Origin: Holophagaceae bacterium
GTDB taxonomy: Bacteria; Acidobacteriota; Holophagae; Holophagales; Holophagaceae
DNA: 9,684 nt
Assembly (NCBI GenBank): GCA_003158505.1
Contig: PMJK01000098.1
Coordinates: 1 to 9,684, forward strand
Direction of reading: 5' to 3'
Of this stretch, positions 1 through 6,322 are shown one piece after another. Under the pieces are notes generated by a model. It did not search any database. It was not told the origin of the DNA and saw only the letters and a list, made by a program, of their open reading frames with translations. The first letter of the stretch is position 1, and each line of letters opens with the position of its first letter. The position numbers and the translations under genes were made by a program.

Positions 1-1345
1 ATCCCCCACGGCCAGGCTGGATGCAGTGCTCACGAACCGTTTCCTGGGCGTCCCCATCTTCGTGTGCGTGCTGGCCCTCATGTACTCGCTGTCCTTCGTG
101 CTGGGGAAGATCCCCCAGGACTGGATCGCGGATGGATTCAAGGCCCTGTCGAATTTCGCCGGCTCCCGGTTGCCCGCGGGCGAGCTGACCAGCCTGCTGG
201 TGGACGGCGTCATTCCCGGCGTGAGCGCGGTGATCGTCTTCGTGCCCGTGATCATGATCCTCATGGGCTGCATCGCCTTCTTGGAGGACACGGGCTACAT
301 GGCCCGGGCAGCCTTCATCATGGATCGGCTCATGCACGTCATGGGCCTCCATGGAAAGAGCTTCATCCCCCTCATCATGGGCAGCGGCTGCAACGTGCCG
401 GCGATCCAGGCGGCGCGCACCATCGAGAGCCCCCAGGACCGCCTCATCACCATGCTGGTGACGCCCCTGGTGAGCTGCTCGGCGCGCCTGCAGGTCTACA
501 TCGTCATCGCCGGGACCTTCTTCACGCCCTTCAAGGCGGCCCTCGCCATCATCGCCATGCACTTCCTGGGCCTGGGCCTGGCCGTGCTCATGGGCCGGGT
601 GCTGCGGAGCGCCCTGTTCAGCGGCCCCAGTTCGCCCTTCGTGATGGAACTGCCACCATACCGGATGCCGATGCTGAAGGCCACGCTCATCCATATGTGG
701 GAGAAGGGTTCCATCTTCCTCACCCGGGCTGGCACCACCATCTTCGCGGGGGCGACGCTGATCTGGTTCCTGTCGCGCTACCCGGGCATCGCCAACCGCC
801 AATGGACCCTGGAGTACCAGCAGCAGCGCCAGGTCGTGACGGCCCTGAACCTGCCTGCGGGCGAGTCCGAGGAGCGACTCAAGCTGTTGCAGCTCGCCCA
901 CGAAAGCCGGATCGTGAACACGAGTCTGGCCGCGCGTCTGGGCCAGAAGGTGGAACCGATCCTGCGGCCCATCCTCGACCCCGACCACAAGCGGGCCGAG
1001 GCCTGGAAGGATGTCATCGCGCTCACCGCCGGGTTCGTCGCCAAGGAGATCGTGGTCTCCACCATGGCCGTCATCCATCAGGCCAGCGAGGAACCGAAAG
1101 AGGGTGAGCGCCTCAGTCCGCTGCAAGTGTCGCTTCGGGACGGGTCAGGCCTGACGCCCCTCACTGCCCTGGCCTTCATGGTCTTCACGCTCATCTACAC
1201 GCCCTGCCTGGGCACTATCGCCATGATCCGCCGCGAAGCGGGCAGCTGGGGCTGGGCGGCCTTCACGGTGGGCTACGGTCTGGTACTCGGCTGGGGACTT
1301 GCCTGGATGACTGTGACTGTGGGCCGGGCCATCGGATTCGCATGA
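1..1345 (+). CDS. feoB: Ferrous iron transport protein B, C-terminal part (5' end outside window)
   Basis: This is the membrane part of FeoB, the inner-membrane Fe(II) importer. The reading frame is open from base 2, and the GTG at 26 is internal, so the gene begins upstream. About 447 residues are visible. The cytosolic GTPase domain, normally the first 250-300 residues, lies outside the window. Visible family marks are the first Gate segment (VIVFVPVIMILMGCIAFLED), the GSGCNVPA motif at about 380-403 with the conserved membrane cysteine, a following TMLVTPLVSCSARL stretch, and the second Gate segment with GFVAKEIV near 1030-1050. A final YTPCLGTIAM helix pair ends the protein. Between the two Gates is a charged insert (about 780-1010) that is soluble in character. 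A small cysteine-rich partner gene follows 7 nt after the stop, which supports an iron-uptake operon. The identity is secure; only completeness and the GTPase domain cannot be judged. Confidence 0.96.
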   Translation, partial: SPTARLDAVLTNRFLGVPIFVCVLALMYSLSFVLGKIPQDWIADGFKALSNFAGSRLPAGELTSLLVDGVIPGVSAVIVFVPVIMILMGCIAFLEDTGYMARAAFIMDRLMHVMGLHGKSFIPLIMGSGCNVPAIQAARTIESPQDRLITMLVTPLVSCSARLQVYIVIAGTFFTPFKAALAIIAMHFLGLGLAVLMGRVLRSALFSGPSSPFVMELPPYRMPMLKATLIHMWEKGSIFLTRAGTTIFAGATLIWFLSRYPGIANRQWTLEYQQQRQVVTALNLPAGESEERLKLLQLAHESRIVNTSLAARLGQKVEPILRPILDPDHKRAEAWKDVIALTAGFVAKEIVVSTMAVIHQASEEPKEGERLSPLQVSLRDGSGLTPLTALAFMVFTLIYTPCLGTIAMIRREAGSWGWAAFTVGYGLVLGWGLAWMTVTVGRAIGFA

Positions 1346-1352
1346 GGCTGCC

Positions 1353-1511
1353 ATGAACCTTCAAACCCTTATCGTCGCTTCCGCTGCCGGGCTATCGGCC
1401 CTCTACTTCATCCGGGGGGCCATCGAGGATCTGAGCGTGGGAAGAGCCCCATCATCGGGGGGCACCTGCGGCAAGTGCAGTTCCGGATGCCCGGCTGCGC
1501 GGAAGGGCTGA
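1353..1511 (+). CDS. FeoB-associated Cys-rich membrane protein (52 aa)
   Basis: This short gene encodes one N-terminal membrane helix (about residues 4-21, LQTLIVASAAGLSALYFI) followed by a short polar tail. The tail carries three cysteines in the pattern CGKCSSGC (Cys39, Cys42, Cys46). That layout, and the position directly behind feoB, match the small FeoB-associated cysteine-rich proteins found in many bacteria. They are thought to help Fe(II) transport, perhaps by handling iron near the FeoB pore; the exact function is not established. The ATG at 1353 lies 7 nt after the feoB stop, and a GAGG ribosome binding site (about 1344-1347) overlaps that stop codon with 5 nt spacing. This points to translational coupling with feoB. 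The protein is easily missed because of its size. Confidence 0.85.
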   Translation: MNLQTLIVASAAGLSALYFIRGAIEDLSVGRAPSSGGTCGKCSSGCPAARKG

Positions 1512-1565
1512 TCAAGCAGACCTGCCTGCTGCGGTACCATCCTGAAGGACCTGCAGGGGGGAGCG

Positions 1566-2219
1566 ATGCGATTCATCTTTGAACAGATCCGGGTCGGCGG
1601 GGACCGCAACTTCGGGTATCTCCTCGGGGACCGGGAGGCGGGCGCGGGGGTATTGATCGATCCCTCCTACACGCCGGAGGCCGTGGTGGAGCGGGCCCGC
1701 GTCCAGGGCCTGAAGGTCACCCACATCCTCAATACCCATGGCCACGAGGACCACACCAACGGCAACGAGGTCGCCAAGGAGCTGACCGGGGCCTTGATCG
1801 CCGGTGGCCCGGGTCACCCAGGCTCCGTGGACATCACGCTCAAGGACGGGGACCGCGTTCCCTTCGGAGCTTTCACGATCCGCGTCTGGCACGCCCCCGG
1901 CCACTACCACGACCACCTGGCCTTCCTGGTGGAGGGCCAGGACGCCGCCTTCACGGGCGACCTGCTCTTTGTGGGGAAGGTGGGTGGCACCCAGACGGAG
2001 GCTGACGGACGCACGGAATGGAACAGCCTGCAGCGCCTGCTCCGGGAGTGGTCGCCCCACACCACGATCTGGCCCGGCCATGACTACGGTGCCCGTCCCA
2101 GCTCCACCGTTGCTTGGGAGCGACAGACCAACCCCTTCCTGCTCTGCCCGGACGTCGAGGCCTTCCTGGTGGCCAAGCAGGGGTGGGCCGGGTTCAAGGT
2201 CCGGTACGGGCTACGCTGA
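1566..2219 (+). CDS. MBL-fold metallo-hydrolase, glyoxalase II-like (217 aa)
   Basis: This is a single-domain metallo-beta-lactamase-fold hydrolase, probably cytosolic because no signal peptide is seen. The first metal motif NTHGHEDH gives His58, His60, Asp62 and His63. Later ligands are His113 in PGHYHDH, Asp132 in FTGDLLF and His172 in WPGHDYG, so a complete two-metal site is predicted. The GKVGGT segment after Asp132 and the ending PSSTVAWERQTNPFL resemble the hydroxyacylglutathione hydrolase (GloB)-like subgroup, which cleaves thioesters. The glutathione-type substrate is inferred only from the family. An oddity is PGHYHDH where most relatives have PGHTxG plus a small residue. The ATG at 1566 has a G-rich ribosome binding site (1555-1563) just upstream. 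The gene lies 54 nt after the cysteine-rich FeoB partner and may be read from the same transcript. A persulfide dioxygenase-like or other thioester hydrolase role is also possible. Confidence 0.85.
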   Translation: MRFIFEQIRVGGDRNFGYLLGDREAGAGVLIDPSYTPEAVVERARVQGLKVTHILNTHGHEDHTNGNEVAKELTGALIAGGPGHPGSVDITLKDGDRVPFGAFTIRVWHAPGHYHDHLAFLVEGQDAAFTGDLLFVGKVGGTQTEADGRTEWNSLQRLLREWSPHTTIWPGHDYGARPSSTVAWERQTNPFLLCPDVEAFLVAKQGWAGFKVRYGLR

Positions 2220-2400
2220 GCCTCAGTCAGGGCCCTGAGAATCTGGTTGCCCTGGCAACAGGAGCCAGAGGAAAAAACAGGGAACTTCCACCGGGAGGTG
2301 GTTGACCCACCACGCAGAAGATTCACTAGGGGTGTCGGCCAGGAAATTGATGGTTCAACCACCGCGAACCGAACGGGTCTATAAGCCCAAGGTGTTTTCG

Positions 2401-3258
2401 ATGGGCAATATCAAAGCTGCTTTGCGCTTTCCGAATTGGCCCCAGCGGCGGAGTCGGGCGGGGAAGTTCGTGGTGCGCCTCTCCCAGGCTCGGCTGGAAA
2501 CCCCAAGGCTTCGCCTGCGTCCAGTCATCAGCAAGGGTCGGGTTGACTTGGCCTTTGAACTGATCCAGCTGGCTGGTATCAAGACCGGTCTGCAGCTGCC
2601 AAGAGATCTCTCCAGTCAGTCCTTTCGCAGCAAGCTGGTGGGCGATGAGCCTTTCGCCCTGTTCCTGGTGGAAGAGAAAGTCGGGGGGGAGCTGATCGGA
2701 CTGGTGGGTGTCTGGGCCATCTCCCCCAGTCGAGGCTGGCCTCAGATCCTCTACGCCGTGCGTCCCGAGTTCCGGGGGTGCGGGTACGCCCGGGAGGGAG
2801 CTGGGGTAATCATCGAGACCTTGTTCAAGAGCAAGTCGGTCATGGGAGTGGGGGCCATCGTGGTCGGCCCCAATCCGGGCAGTCTGGCCGTTCTTGGAAA
2901 ACTGGGAATGGAACTCATACATCAATGGGATGACAGGCAATTCTTCGGTCTTTCTAGGCAGCAGTTCCAGCAGTCCAGATGCTCTCCAGTGAGCGCAGCA
3001 TCTCGGGGATCAGAAGGCATGCCCCATACAGCACTCGAGCGGGGGCTCAGGTCGCTGTTGAAAAGGCTGCTGGATCGTCACCAAGGGGCGGACCCCGGAA
3101 CTCGCTTGCTGAGGCACACCATCAGGATGTGTTCGAGATTTCTCTTTCTGGTTGGAGGAAGGGGGTGGCAACTCCAGTCTCACAATGGCCCCGGAGCGGC
3201 TCACTCCTCCCTGGTCTGGCCCGAGTTTGAGGCCTTTCTGAAGGCAACTCAGGAGTAG
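2401..3258 (+). CDS. GNAT-family N-acetyltransferase with unusual C-terminal tail
   Basis: The central part is a GNAT domain of the RimJ/RimL type, which transfers acetyl groups from acetyl-CoA to an amine. Numbered from the ATG at 2401, the opening strand LETPRLRLRP is at about 32-41 and the acetyl-CoA loop VRPEFRGCGYA at about 120-130 (R125, G128, A130). The later NPGSLAVLGKLGM helix is at about 158-170. The domain should end near residue 190. A further ~95 residues continue to the stop without recognisable similarity, including RLLRHTIRMCSRFLFLVGG. The start is uncertain: the frame is open further upstream (TTG 2302, ATG 2350), and GTG codons at 2470/2473 lie closer to the domain. The ATG at 2401 has a weak AAGG upstream. 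Codon use differs from the neighbours: by my count 20 of the first 64 codons end in A or T, against 9 of 64 in glgC. Substrate unknown. Confidence 0.7.
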   Translation: MGNIKAALRFPNWPQRRSRAGKFVVRLSQARLETPRLRLRPVISKGRVDLAFELIQLAGIKTGLQLPRDLSSQSFRSKLVGDEPFALFLVEEKVGGELIGLVGVWAISPSRGWPQILYAVRPEFRGCGYAREGAGVIIETLFKSKSVMGVGAIVVGPNPGSLAVLGKLGMELIHQWDDRQFFGLSRQQFQQSRCSPVSAASRGSEGMPHTALERGLRSLLKRLLDRHQGADPGTRLLRHTIRMCSRFLFLVGGRGWQLQSHNGPGAAHSSLVWPEFEAFLKATQE

Positions 3259-3382
3259 GCCGGCTCAAGGCCATACGCAGATTTCGCCGAGCATCCACCG
3301 GGTGCCATGCGTGTCATCTACGGGAAAAGGAGCGGCGCAAGTCCAACCGGCATCTGTCTGTGCTCCGATCCATCCGATCGTT

Positions 3383-3388
3383 TATAGT
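3383..3388 (+). promoter_or_regulatory. Possible -10 box placing transcription start at the EamA ATG
   Basis: TATAGT matches the sigma-70 -10 consensus at four or five positions. It ends 7 nt before the ATG at 3395, so the predicted first transcribed base would be the A of the start codon. This would make a leaderless mRNA and explain the missing Shine-Dalgarno sequence. No good -35 hexamer is visible at the expected distance, so the call is tentative. Confidence 0.3.
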
Positions 3389-3394
3389 TCCGGC

Positions 3395-4249
3395 ATGCCT
3401 GCCGTGGTCCTCTCGCTGATCACCATCCTCATCTGGAGCACTCTGGCGGTGCTCGGTTCACGCATGGGGCATCTGCCGCCCTTCCTTTCCGTGGGCCTGG
3501 CCCTGGTGGTGGGCGGCCTCGTGGGGCTCATTCGGGTGAAGGACTGGAAAGTGCCCCTGAGCACACTGGCCATCGGCATCGGGGGGATCTTTGGCTACCA
3601 CGCGCTCCTCTTCACGGCCTTCCGGTTCGCGCCCGCGGTGGAGGTGAATCTCCTTCAGTACCTCTGGCCTCTGCTGATCGTCGTCCTCTCACCCATATAC
3701 CTGCGCGGTTACCGGCTGGCGATCCATCACGTGGCGGGATCCATCCTCGGATTGGCGGGGGCGGGCCTCGTGATCACGGGCGGGAAACTGAGTCTCGAAT
3801 CGGCGAACCTGCCCGGCTACCTGCTGGCCCTCGGGGCGGCCTTCACCTGGTCCAGCTACTCGCTGCTGACCAAGCGGATCCGCCCCTTCCCGACGGGCGC
3901 CGTCGGGGGATTCTGTCTGGCTTCGGGTGTGCTCTCGCTGGGGCTCTTCGCTCTGGATGTCCTGGTCTTCGGTGCACCGGTTCCAACCATCACCGCCAAG
4001 GATGGGGTCTTCCTCCTGCTGCTGGGCCTCGGTCCCATGGGGGCGGCTTTCTACACCTGGGATGCGGCCTTGAAACGGGGCGATTCCCGCGTCATCGGGG
4101 CGCTCGCCTATCTCACGCCCCTACTGTCGACCCTCAACCTCGTCCTCTGGGGAGGAAAACACCTCTCCGGAATTTCGATTGCTGCCATGGGACTGATCGT
4201 GTTGGGGGCTGTTGTCGGATCGCTTGATCTTTTTCGCCGTCAACCATGA
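3395..4249 (+). CDS. EamA/DMT-family transporter (284 aa)
   Basis: This is a ten-helix inner-membrane protein of the drug/metabolite transporter superfamily, with two tandem EamA repeats of about five helices each. The first repeat begins VVLSLITILIWSTLAVLGSR and includes the characteristic FTAFRFAPAVEVNLLQYLWPLL. The second begins near residue 135 with LLALGAAFTWSSYSLLTKR and contains GPMGAAFYTWDAALKRGD and AYLTPLLSTLNLVLWGG. The family exports amino acids, metabolites or small toxins; the substrate here cannot be read from sequence. The frame is open back to an ATG at 3302, but the extra 31 residues are not hydrophobic and look non-coding. The ATG at 3395 begins directly with the first helix, fits family length and is preferred. 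No clear Shine-Dalgarno sequence precedes it. It is followed by a nitroreductase whose ribosome binding site overlaps this stop codon. Confidence 0.88.
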   Translation: MPAVVLSLITILIWSTLAVLGSRMGHLPPFLSVGLALVVGGLVGLIRVKDWKVPLSTLAIGIGGIFGYHALLFTAFRFAPAVEVNLLQYLWPLLIVVLSPIYLRGYRLAIHHVAGSILGLAGAGLVITGGKLSLESANLPGYLLALGAAFTWSSYSLLTKRIRPFPTGAVGGFCLASGVLSLGLFALDVLVFGAPVPTITAKDGVFLLLLGLGPMGAAFYTWDAALKRGDSRVIGALAYLTPLLSTLNLVLWGGKHLSGISIAAMGLIVLGAVVGSLDLFRRQP

Positions 4250-4254
4250 AAGGA
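4249..4254 (+). promoter_or_regulatory. Ribosome binding site of the nitroreductase, overlapping the upstream stop codon
   Basis: AAAGGA begins on the last base of the EamA stop codon (TGA 4247-4249) and lies 8 nt before the GTG at 4263. It decides the nitroreductase start in favour of this GTG over the upstream in-frame TTG at 4212, which lies inside the EamA gene and has no such site. The overlap suggests coupled translation. Confidence 0.65.
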
Positions 4255-4262
4255 TTGATCCT

Positions 4263-4976
4263 GTGAACCTGTACGACCAGCCCACCGAGGCGCAAATGGC
4301 CGCGGTCGACGCCGCCATCACCAGCCGTCATTCGATGCGCGCCTTCCTGCACACTCCGGTGCCACGCGCAACGGTGGAGGACATCCTGCGCGTGGCCGCG
4401 CGGGCGCCTTCAGGCACCAACACCCAACCCTGGCAGGTCCATGTGCTGACGGGGGCCGCCAAACAGCGGCTCTCGGACCGCATCAGCGCCGCCTATGAGA
4501 ACTCCGCAGAGCTGGCCCAGCACGAGCGGGAATACGACTACTACCCAAAGGAATGGACCTCACCCTATCTCGACCGCCGCCGCAAGGTCGGCTGGGATCT
4601 GTACGGGCTCCTCGGCATCGCCAAGACCGACAAGGCGGGTATGCACCGCCAGCATGGTCGCAACTACCGCTTCTTCGACGCACCGGTGGGCCTGATCTTC
4701 AGCATCGACCGCGTGTTGCAGCAAGGCAGCTGGATGGACTACGGCATGTTCCTGCAGAACATCATGGTGGCCGCCCGGGCCCGGGGCCTTCACACCTGCC
4801 CGCAAGCCGCCTTCACCCAGTTCCACCGCCTCATCGCCGAGGAACTGGCCTTCAAGCCCGCCCAGATGCTGGTCTGCGGCATGGCGCTCGGCCATGCCGA
4901 TCCAGCGGCGGTGGAGAACAGCCTGGTGACCGGGCGTGCAGCCGTCTCTGAGTTCGCGCATTTTATCGACGCCTAG
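4263..4976 (+). CDS. Nitroreductase-family flavoprotein (237 aa)
   Basis: This is a cytosolic FMN-dependent oxidoreductase of the nitroreductase superfamily, which reduces nitro or quinone-like compounds with NAD(P)H, usually as a dimer. FMN-binding signatures are present: SRHSMRAF at residues 21-28, with basic residues for the FMN phosphate, and RAPSGTNTQPWQV at about 47-59. Further on are SWMDYGMFLQNIMVAARARG at about 156-175 and CGMALGHAD at about 205-213. The APSGTNTQPW form and a tyrosine-rich middle (YDYYPKEW, about 91-98) resemble the nitrobenzoate reductase (PnbA)-like branch; the natural substrate is not known. The start is GTG 4263, supported by the AAAGGA site at 4249-4254. The gene is most likely co-transcribed with the preceding EamA exporter. 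A joint role in handling a toxic compound is possible but not shown. Confidence 0.9.
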   Translation: MNLYDQPTEAQMAAVDAAITSRHSMRAFLHTPVPRATVEDILRVAARAPSGTNTQPWQVHVLTGAAKQRLSDRISAAYENSAELAQHEREYDYYPKEWTSPYLDRRRKVGWDLYGLLGIAKTDKAGMHRQHGRNYRFFDAPVGLIFSIDRVLQQGSWMDYGMFLQNIMVAARARGLHTCPQAAFTQFHRLIAEELAFKPAQMLVCGMALGHADPAAVENSLVTGRAAVSEFAHFIDA

Positions 4977-5064
4977 AGTGACCACTTTTCATTGCTTTGC
5001 CACCGAACCTGTTTAATGTTTGGGCGAATAGTTCCCATAAGATCAATGCCTTGAAGGTGCCCCC

Positions 5065-6285
5065 ATGGCCGATGACACGCTGACCATCCTCCTCGCAGGC
5101 GGCAGCGGGTCGCGCCTGCAGCCTTTGACCGCCGATCGAGCCAAGCCGGCCGTGCCCTTCGGCGGCAAGTACCGGGTCATCGACTTCACCCTCTCCAACT
5201 GCCTGCACTCCGGTCTGCGCCGCGTTCTGGTGCTGACCCAGTACAAATCCCATTCCCTGCACAAACACCTGCGTGACGGCTGGTCCATCTTCAATCCCGA
5301 GTGCGGCGAATACATCACGGTTGTTCCTCCGCAGATGCGAACGGGCGCCTCCTGGTACGCGGGCACGGCGGATGCCATCTACCAGAACCTGTTCCTGCTG
5401 GAACGCAGCACCGCCAAGAAGGTGCTGATCCTCGCCGCCGACCACATCTACCGGATGGATTACGCCGCCCTCCTCAAGACTCACGACGAAAAGGCCGCCG
5501 ATCTGACCATCGCCTGCATGAAGGTGCCCATCGAAGAAGCCAGCGCCTTCGGTGTCATGGCCATCAATAGGGACAGCCGCGTCATCGACTTCCAGGAGAA
5601 GCCCGAGCATCCTCAGGCCATCCCCGGCGAGCCTGGTACTGCCCTGGTGTCCATGGGCATCTACGTCTTTCCGAAGGACCTCCTGATGGAGGAATTGCGG
5701 GCTGACTCGACCCGGGAGGATTCCAGCCATGACTTCGGGAAGGATCTGATTCCCCGCATGATCAGTGCACACAAAGTCTATGCCTACGAGTTTGGCGGCC
5801 CTCGGGGCCGGGTCACGCAGGATCGCTACTGGCGGGACGTGGGCAGCATCGATGCCTACTACGAAGCGAACATGGACCTTCTCCAGCCCATCCCACCCCT
5901 GGACCTCTACCAGCAGGACTGGGCCATCCGCACCTACCATGGCCAGAATCCACCGGCGCGGATGGTGCCCGGCGAGGGCGGCAAGGATGGGCTGATGGCT
6001 AACTCCATCATGGGTGCCGGCACGGTGATTGTCGGTGGCATCGTGCGCCATTCCATCCTGGCCTCCCGGGTCTACATCCACGAGGAAGCGGTGGTGGAGG
6101 ACGCCATCCTGTTCGACCAGGTCACCGTGGGCCGGGGCGCCAAACTGCGCCGCTGCATCGTCGACAAGGACGTGAGCATTCCCCCCGGTGAGACCATCGG
6201 CTTCAATCCAGAGAAGGACAGTCTGCGCTTCACATGCTCGGACAAGGGCATCATCGTGGTGCCCAAGGATTACCGGTTCGAGTGA
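5065..6285 (+). CDS. glgC: Glucose-1-phosphate adenylyltransferase (406 aa)
   Basis: GlgC makes ADP-glucose from ATP and glucose 1-phosphate, the committed step of bacterial glycogen synthesis. The N-terminal nucleotidyltransferase domain (about 1-280) shows the ATP loop LAGGSGSRLQPLT (9-22), KPAVPFGGKYRVIDF (27-41) and WYAGTADAIYQN (97-108). The catalytic region AADHIYRMDY has Asp126, matching E. coli Asp142. Lys179 in FQEKP matches E. coli Lys195, which binds glucose 1-phosphate. SSHDFGKDLIP and YWRDVGSIDAYYEAN follow. The C-terminal part forms the left-handed beta-helix with hexapeptide-like repeats. Length is near the usual 400-430. E. coli Lys39, which binds the activator fructose 1,6-bisphosphate, falls at Asp24 by my alignment, so activator response may differ. 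A GAAGG ribosome binding site (5053-5057) lies 7 nt before the ATG. No other glycogen gene is in the window, and it appears to be transcribed alone. Confidence 0.97.
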   Translation: MADDTLTILLAGGSGSRLQPLTADRAKPAVPFGGKYRVIDFTLSNCLHSGLRRVLVLTQYKSHSLHKHLRDGWSIFNPECGEYITVVPPQMRTGASWYAGTADAIYQNLFLLERSTAKKVLILAADHIYRMDYAALLKTHDEKAADLTIACMKVPIEEASAFGVMAINRDSRVIDFQEKPEHPQAIPGEPGTALVSMGIYVFPKDLLMEELRADSTREDSSHDFGKDLIPRMISAHKVYAYEFGGPRGRVTQDRYWRDVGSIDAYYEANMDLLQPIPPLDLYQQDWAIRTYHGQNPPARMVPGEGGKDGLMANSIMGAGTVIVGGIVRHSILASRVYIHEEAVVEDAILFDQVTVGRGAKLRRCIVDKDVSIPPGETIGFNPEKDSLRFTCSDKGIIVVPKDYRFE

Positions 6286-6306
6286 GTCTCCCTGATAAGC
6301 CGATTC

Positions 6307-6322
6307 TCAGGCCATGGCCTGA
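6307..6322. repeat. 16-bp perfect palindrome at the end of the desaturase gene
   Basis: TCAGGCCATGGCCTGA reads the same on both strands and contains the desaturase stop codon. It can fold as a 6-bp stem with a CATG loop. It sits about 22 nt after the glgC stop, between two convergent genes, so it could slow transcription from both sides. No T-run follows on either strand, so a classical intrinsic terminator is not supported. It also reflects the codons for Gln-Ala-Met-Ala, so chance is possible. Confidence 0.35.

Noticed and set aside
2220..2300. Small hairpins (GTTGC-CCTG-GCAAC; CCACC-GGGA-GGTGG) after the MBL hydrolase
   Set aside because: Stems are only 5 bp and no T-run follows on the plus strand, so a terminator or riboswitch is not supported.
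2326..2940. A 204-residue minus-strand open frame opposite the acetyltransferase
   Set aside because: The plus frame has clear GNAT motifs; the minus frame shows no domain and no good ribosome binding site.
3302..3394. In-frame N-terminal extension of the EamA protein from ATG 3302
   Set aside because: The 31 residues are polar, lack family similarity and precede the first membrane helix; the ATG at 3395 fits better.
4981..5064. A glgC promoter (TTGCTT and TTTAAT)
   Set aside because: The boxes are separated by only 14 nt and match consensus poorly, so I do not call it.
4963..6081. A long open frame (372 residues) on the minus strand opposite glgC
   Set aside because: The plus-strand frame is an unmistakable GlgC. 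The minus frame has no recognisable motif and arises from strong G/C third positions.
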